64,000 bases of DNA, taken from the NCBI GenBank assembly GCA_035582835.1, contig JAYKAV010002353.1:774586-838585 (forward strand), read 5' to 3'. Below the pieces are notes generated by a model. It was given only the letters and a program-made list of their open reading frames with translations. It was not told the origin of the DNA and did no database searches. Shown here piece by piece: positions 61,205 through 64,000 of this stretch. A program made the translations under genes and the position numbers. This DNA comes from Phoebastria nigripes. Its lineage: Eukaryota; Chordata; Aves; Procellariiformes; Diomedeidae. Positions within the stretch are counted from its first letter, which is position 1. The number at the start of each line of letters is the position of its first letter.

Positions 61205-61790
61205 AGGGACTGTGACCTGTGGATGAGTCCACACAGGAACAGGACACCCCAAAGTGTCTGTGGCCGTGGATAAGCCCATGCCTGAGCAGGTACATCTTGA
61301 AGCGTCTGTGGCCGTGGTTATGTCTGTGCCGCAGCAGGTATACCTCTGAAGGGNTTGTGGCCCAAGGATAAGTCCAAGCTGGAGAAGGTACACCTTGAAG
61401 CATCTGTGGCCGTGGATACGTCCATCCTGCAGCAGGTACACCTGGAAGCATCAGTGGTTGTGCATGTGGTCATGCTGGAGCACCTCAAAGCCTGTGGCCA
61501 TGGATAAGCCCATGACAGGGGAGGTACACCCCTGGAGGGACTGCAGCCATGGGTAAGGCCATGTTGGAGCAGGTTTACTTCTGAAGGAACTGTGACTGTG
61601 GGTAAGGCCACGCTGGAGCCAGTGCACCTAAAAGCAACTGTGGCTGTGGATAAGTCTACACCGCAACAGGTTTACCCCTGGAGAGACTGTGGCTCATAGA
61701 TAAGGCTCCACTTGGAACAGGTACAACCCTAAGGGACTGCAGTCTGTGGATAAGTCCAAGCTGGAGTAGGGGCAAGGGGAGGAGTTCATT
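61205..61790 (+). repeat. 48-49-bp minisatellite in the ERV interior
   Basis: The core 'ctgtggccgtggataag' recurs with starts at 61210, 61258, 61306, 61355, 61404, 61452, 61492, 61541, 61590, 61638, 61687 and 61737: twelve units, all spaced 48-50 bases except one of 40. Most units end with a 'gagcaggtacacct' element. Copies are about 70-90 percent alike by eye. Both strands contain open frames over parts of the array because 48 is a multiple of three; these look like by-products of the period. Confidence 0.9.
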
Positions 61791-62248
61791 GCAATGTTAA
61801 ACCCTATGGTCTGGTCCAAAGGGACCAGGGGTGGAGATTGTAATGGAAATACCTTTAAATTGTTGTAACCCATGATCTGAGTTGCATGTTGTGGGAACTA
61901 CTATAGCAGGAACCACCTGAAACAATGGAGGACAAGCCTTACAAGAAGCAGGGCAAGTGCAGCAGTGACCTGACCTGAGCTGGCTTTGGTGCCCAAGAAC
62001 TCCACGCAACACACCACTTCTCCTGTCCTGAGCAACCACCATAACAGATGGAGCCCGAAATCATGGACTAAATGAACTCAATGGACAATTTGTGGACATT
62101 TATGGACATTTTACAGACATTTCACGGGGGTGGTCCATAGACTACGGGAATGATATCTGTGTATTATATCAAAGGACGGGAAGAGTGGTGGTGGTTAATG
62201 AGAATGTATTGGATAGTGTGAGACCTAAGCATGGTGTAAATGGTGTGG

Positions 62249-62264
62249 AATAAGGGGTGGATAC
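62249..62264 (+). promoter_or_regulatory. Probable polypurine tract of the ERV
   Basis: AATAAGGGGTGG followed by ATAC lies directly before the 3' LTR. The equivalent at the 7-kb copy is AAGGGGGGAGAT. This is where plus-strand priming would occur in a retrovirus; here the purine run is slightly broken. Confidence 0.5.
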
Positions 62265-62860
62265 TGTCCTGGTTTTGGATGGGGTAGAGTTAATTTTCTT
62301 CATAGTAGCTAGTGTGGGGCTATGTTTTGGATTTGTGCTGGAAACAGTGTTGATAACACAGCGATGTTTTTGTTAATGCTGAGCAGTGCTTACACAGCAT
62401 CAAGGCCTTTCTTGCTTCTCACACCACCCCACCAGTGAGTAGGTTGGGGGTGCACAAGAAGTTGGGAGGGGACACAGCCGGGACAGCTGACCCCAAATGA
62501 CCAAAGGGATATTCCATACCATGTGATGTCATGCTCAGCATAAAAAGCTGGGGAAAGAATAAGGAAGGGGGGGACGTTCAGAGTGATGGTGATTGTCTTC
62601 CCAAGTAACCATTATGCGTGATGGAATGCTGCTTTCCTGGAGATGGCTGAATACCTGCCTGCCGATGGGAAGTAGTGAATTAATTCCTTGTTTTGCTTTG
62701 CTTGTGCGCATGGTTTTTGCTTTCCCTGTTAAACTGTTTTTATCTTACCCCATGAATTTTCTCACTGTTACCCTTCTGATTCTCTCCCACATCCCACCGT
62801 GGGGGGACTGAGCAAGTGGCTGTGTGGTGCTTAGTTGCTGGCTGGGGTTAAACCACGATA
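62265..62860 (+). repeat. 3' LTR of the chimeric ERV (subtype B)
   Basis: Starts TGTCCTGGTTTTGGATGG and ends CCACGATA, where the normal terminal CA has become TA (596 bases). U3 carries the 'cacaccaccccaccag' block and 'gaccaaagggatattcc' also found in the LTR at 7387, and lacks the CCAAT box of the 5' LTR. The CRE reads TGATGTCA and the TATA region AAAAAG, so the promoter is degraded. Confidence 0.85.
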
Positions 62861-63702
62861 AGGCTGAACAACCCCAACTCTCTCAGCCTTTCTTCACAGG
62901 AGGGATGTTCCATCCCCCTGATCATTTTTGTGACCCTCTGGACCCGCTCCAACAGGTCCACGTCTTTCTTATGCTGAGGGCTCCAGAGCTGGACGCAGTA
63001 CTCCAGGTGGGGTCTCACCAGAGCAGAGTAGAGGGGCAGAATCACCTCCCTCGACCTGCTGGCCACGCTGCTTTGGATGCAGCCCAGGATACAGGTGACC
63101 TTCTGGGCTGCGAGCGCACATTGCTGGCTCATGTCCAGCTTGTCATCCACCAGTACCCCCAAGTCCTTCTCGGCAGGGCTGCTCTTAGTCCCTTCATCCC
63201 CCAGCCTGTATTGATACCAGGGGTTGCCCCAACCCAGGTGCAGGACCNGGCACTTGGCCTTGTTGAACCTCATGAGGTTCACATGGGCCCACTTCTCCAG
63301 CTTGTCCAGGTCCCTCTGGATGGCATCCCGTCCCTCAGGTGTGTCAACCACACCACTCAGCTTGGTGTCATCTGCAAACTTGCTGAGGGTGCACTCGATC
63401 CCACTGTCTATGCCATTGATGAAGATATTAAACAGTACCAGTCCCAGTACAGACCCCTGCGGGATGCCACTCATCACCGACCTCCACCNGGACATTGAGC
63501 CGTTGACCACTACCNTCTGGATGCGACCATCCAACCAATTCCTCACCCACCGGACAGTCCACCCATCAAATCCATACCTCTCCAGTTTAGAGAGAAGGAT
63601 GTTGTGGGGGACTGTGTCAAAGGCCTTACAGAGGTCCAGATAGACGACATCTGTAGCCCTTCCCGTGTCCACTGATGTAGTCACTCCATTGTAGAAGNCC
63701 AC
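62848..63702 (-). pseudogene. CR1 reverse transcriptase, near-complete palm
   Basis: This 284-codon frame is the best preserved reverse transcriptase in the window. In order: [69 protein letters not shown], then [10 protein letters not shown] with the catalytic FADD at 63367-63378, [38 protein letters not shown] and [12 protein letters not shown]. The last few codons are read from the LTR. The N-terminal endonuclease, the fingers and the C-terminal end are absent, so it is not functional. Several residues are undefined because of ambiguous bases. Confidence 0.9.
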
Positions 63703-63800
63703 TAGGTTGGTCAGGCAGGACTTGCCCTTGGTGAAGCCATGCTGGCTGTCTCAAATCANGTCCCTGTCCTCCATGTGCCTTAGCAAGAAATTAACCAGAT
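62861..63800 (-). mobile_element. CR1 LINE fragment, cut by the ERV, opposite orientation
   Basis: The high-coordinate side begins in the linker (HMEDRD and HGFTKGKSCLTNLV segments when read in reverse). The sequence then runs through the whole palm to RELGLFSL, where it meets the ERV border. The 3' UTR and tail are missing. Five ambiguous bases fall within about 500 bases (63248-63760). Confidence 0.9.
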
Positions 63801-64000
63801 AGTCTTGTATTGGATCAGAGTAAATTTTATTTCCGAATTTTCTTAATATCGTGGCAGCATGATTCACAAACCAAGAACAGAAACCAAGATCATTTGAACA
63901 GCTCTGCTGAGTTTCAGTGCAGTGAAGCCTACAAATTTTGAACTTTCATTTTTTGTTATTGTAAATCTTTGCCCTAGTTCTTTATGAATTTGTCTATATT
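63801..64000. other. AT-rich host DNA at window end
   Basis: Nothing recognised after the CR1 similarity fades near 63800. Confidence 0.5.

Larger units (their letters stand above)
60265..62860 (+). mobile_element. Two-LTR ERV with minisatellite interior, chimeric
   Basis: Two LTRs in the same orientation enclose 1.4 kb of internal sequence with a degraded lysine-type primer binding site, a 48-49-bp tandem array and a purine tract. I find no frame resembling gag, protease, pol or env, so the copy is non-autonomous or internally deleted. The 5' LTR is subtype A and the 3' LTR is subtype B. Such a pair cannot come from one round of reverse transcription, because both LTRs are copied from the same template. 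Flanking bases (GCGGAA before, AGGCTG after) do not match, and the flanking CR1 pieces have opposite orientation. A recombinant between two proviruses, or a misjoin in assembly, explains this best. The primer site suggests a class II (betaretrovirus-like) ERV, whereas the 5-bp duplication of the related solo LTR at 23611 is not diagnostic. Confidence 0.8.

Noticed and set aside
61070..61611. Overlapping minus-strand frames over the provirus array
   Set aside because: Same periodicity effect as the 39-kb array; the frames shift wherever a unit is 49 rather than 48 bases.
61205..61790. CRISPR array or centromeric satellite
   Set aside because: Units are contiguous and diverged with no unique spacers, the array is short, and it is bounded by ERV sequence.
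62824..63498. 224-codon plus-strand frame
   Set aside because: It is the antisense shadow of the CR1 reverse transcriptase on the minus strand.
59740..63800. Twin-priming inversion of a single CR1 as explanation for the opposed fragments
   Set aside because: Twin priming leaves the 5' end of the inverted part at the junction with the rest, and a tail at one side. Here the two 3' sides converge and no tail is present.

Overview
The window looks like part of a bird nuclear genome, probably a gene desert or the inside of very long introns. The evidence is the repeat content: CR1 LINE copies of several ages whose 3' ends carry the avian CR1 tail, plus endogenous retrovirus (ERV) LTRs of a type I recognise from birds. 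The background is AT-rich. I found no host protein-coding gene, rRNA, tRNA or CRISPR array that I can support. Family names come from recall of consensus sequences, because no database search was possible.

Layout. 1-6.8 kb: AT-rich host DNA. 6.8-8.0 kb: 3' end of an ERV (internal tail plus one LTR, here called subtype B). 11.5 kb: a probable MIR/CORE-SINE fossil. 15.66-16.21 kb: solo LTR (subtype A) on the minus strand. 20.1-20.55 kb: an unresolved LTR-like stretch and a short CR1 tail. 22.6-24.6 kb: an ancient CR1 fossil (minus) with a solo LTR inserted beside or inside it; the LTR has a perfect 5-bp target duplication. 33.2-34.8 kb: a decayed CR1 (plus). 39.2-40.1 kb: a truncated ERV piece with a ~47-bp tandem array. 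44.4-45.4 kb: a second ancient CR1 fossil (minus). 49.57-50.71 kb: a 5'-truncated CR1 (minus). 51.3-51.7 kb: a probable unrelated solo LTR. 53.77-54.53 kb: a CR1 3' part (plus). 59.7-63.8 kb: the most complex locus, where a CR1 fragment (plus) and a CR1 fragment (minus) face each other around a 2.6-kb two-LTR ERV.

The best candidate for something unusual is that ERV at 60.27-62.86 kb. Its two LTRs belong to different subtypes, the flanks show no target-site duplication, and the flanking CR1 arms point at each other. Together these suggest a chimera made by recombination between two proviruses, or a misassembly. Its interior has no recognisable gag, pol or env and is largely a 48-49-bp minisatellite. 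A related array occurs in the 39-kb ERV piece.

All mobile elements here look inactive. CR1 reverse transcriptase frames are truncated, frameshifted or stopped. A few stretches have good splice-site context and an open frame; these are listed only as weak exon candidates.
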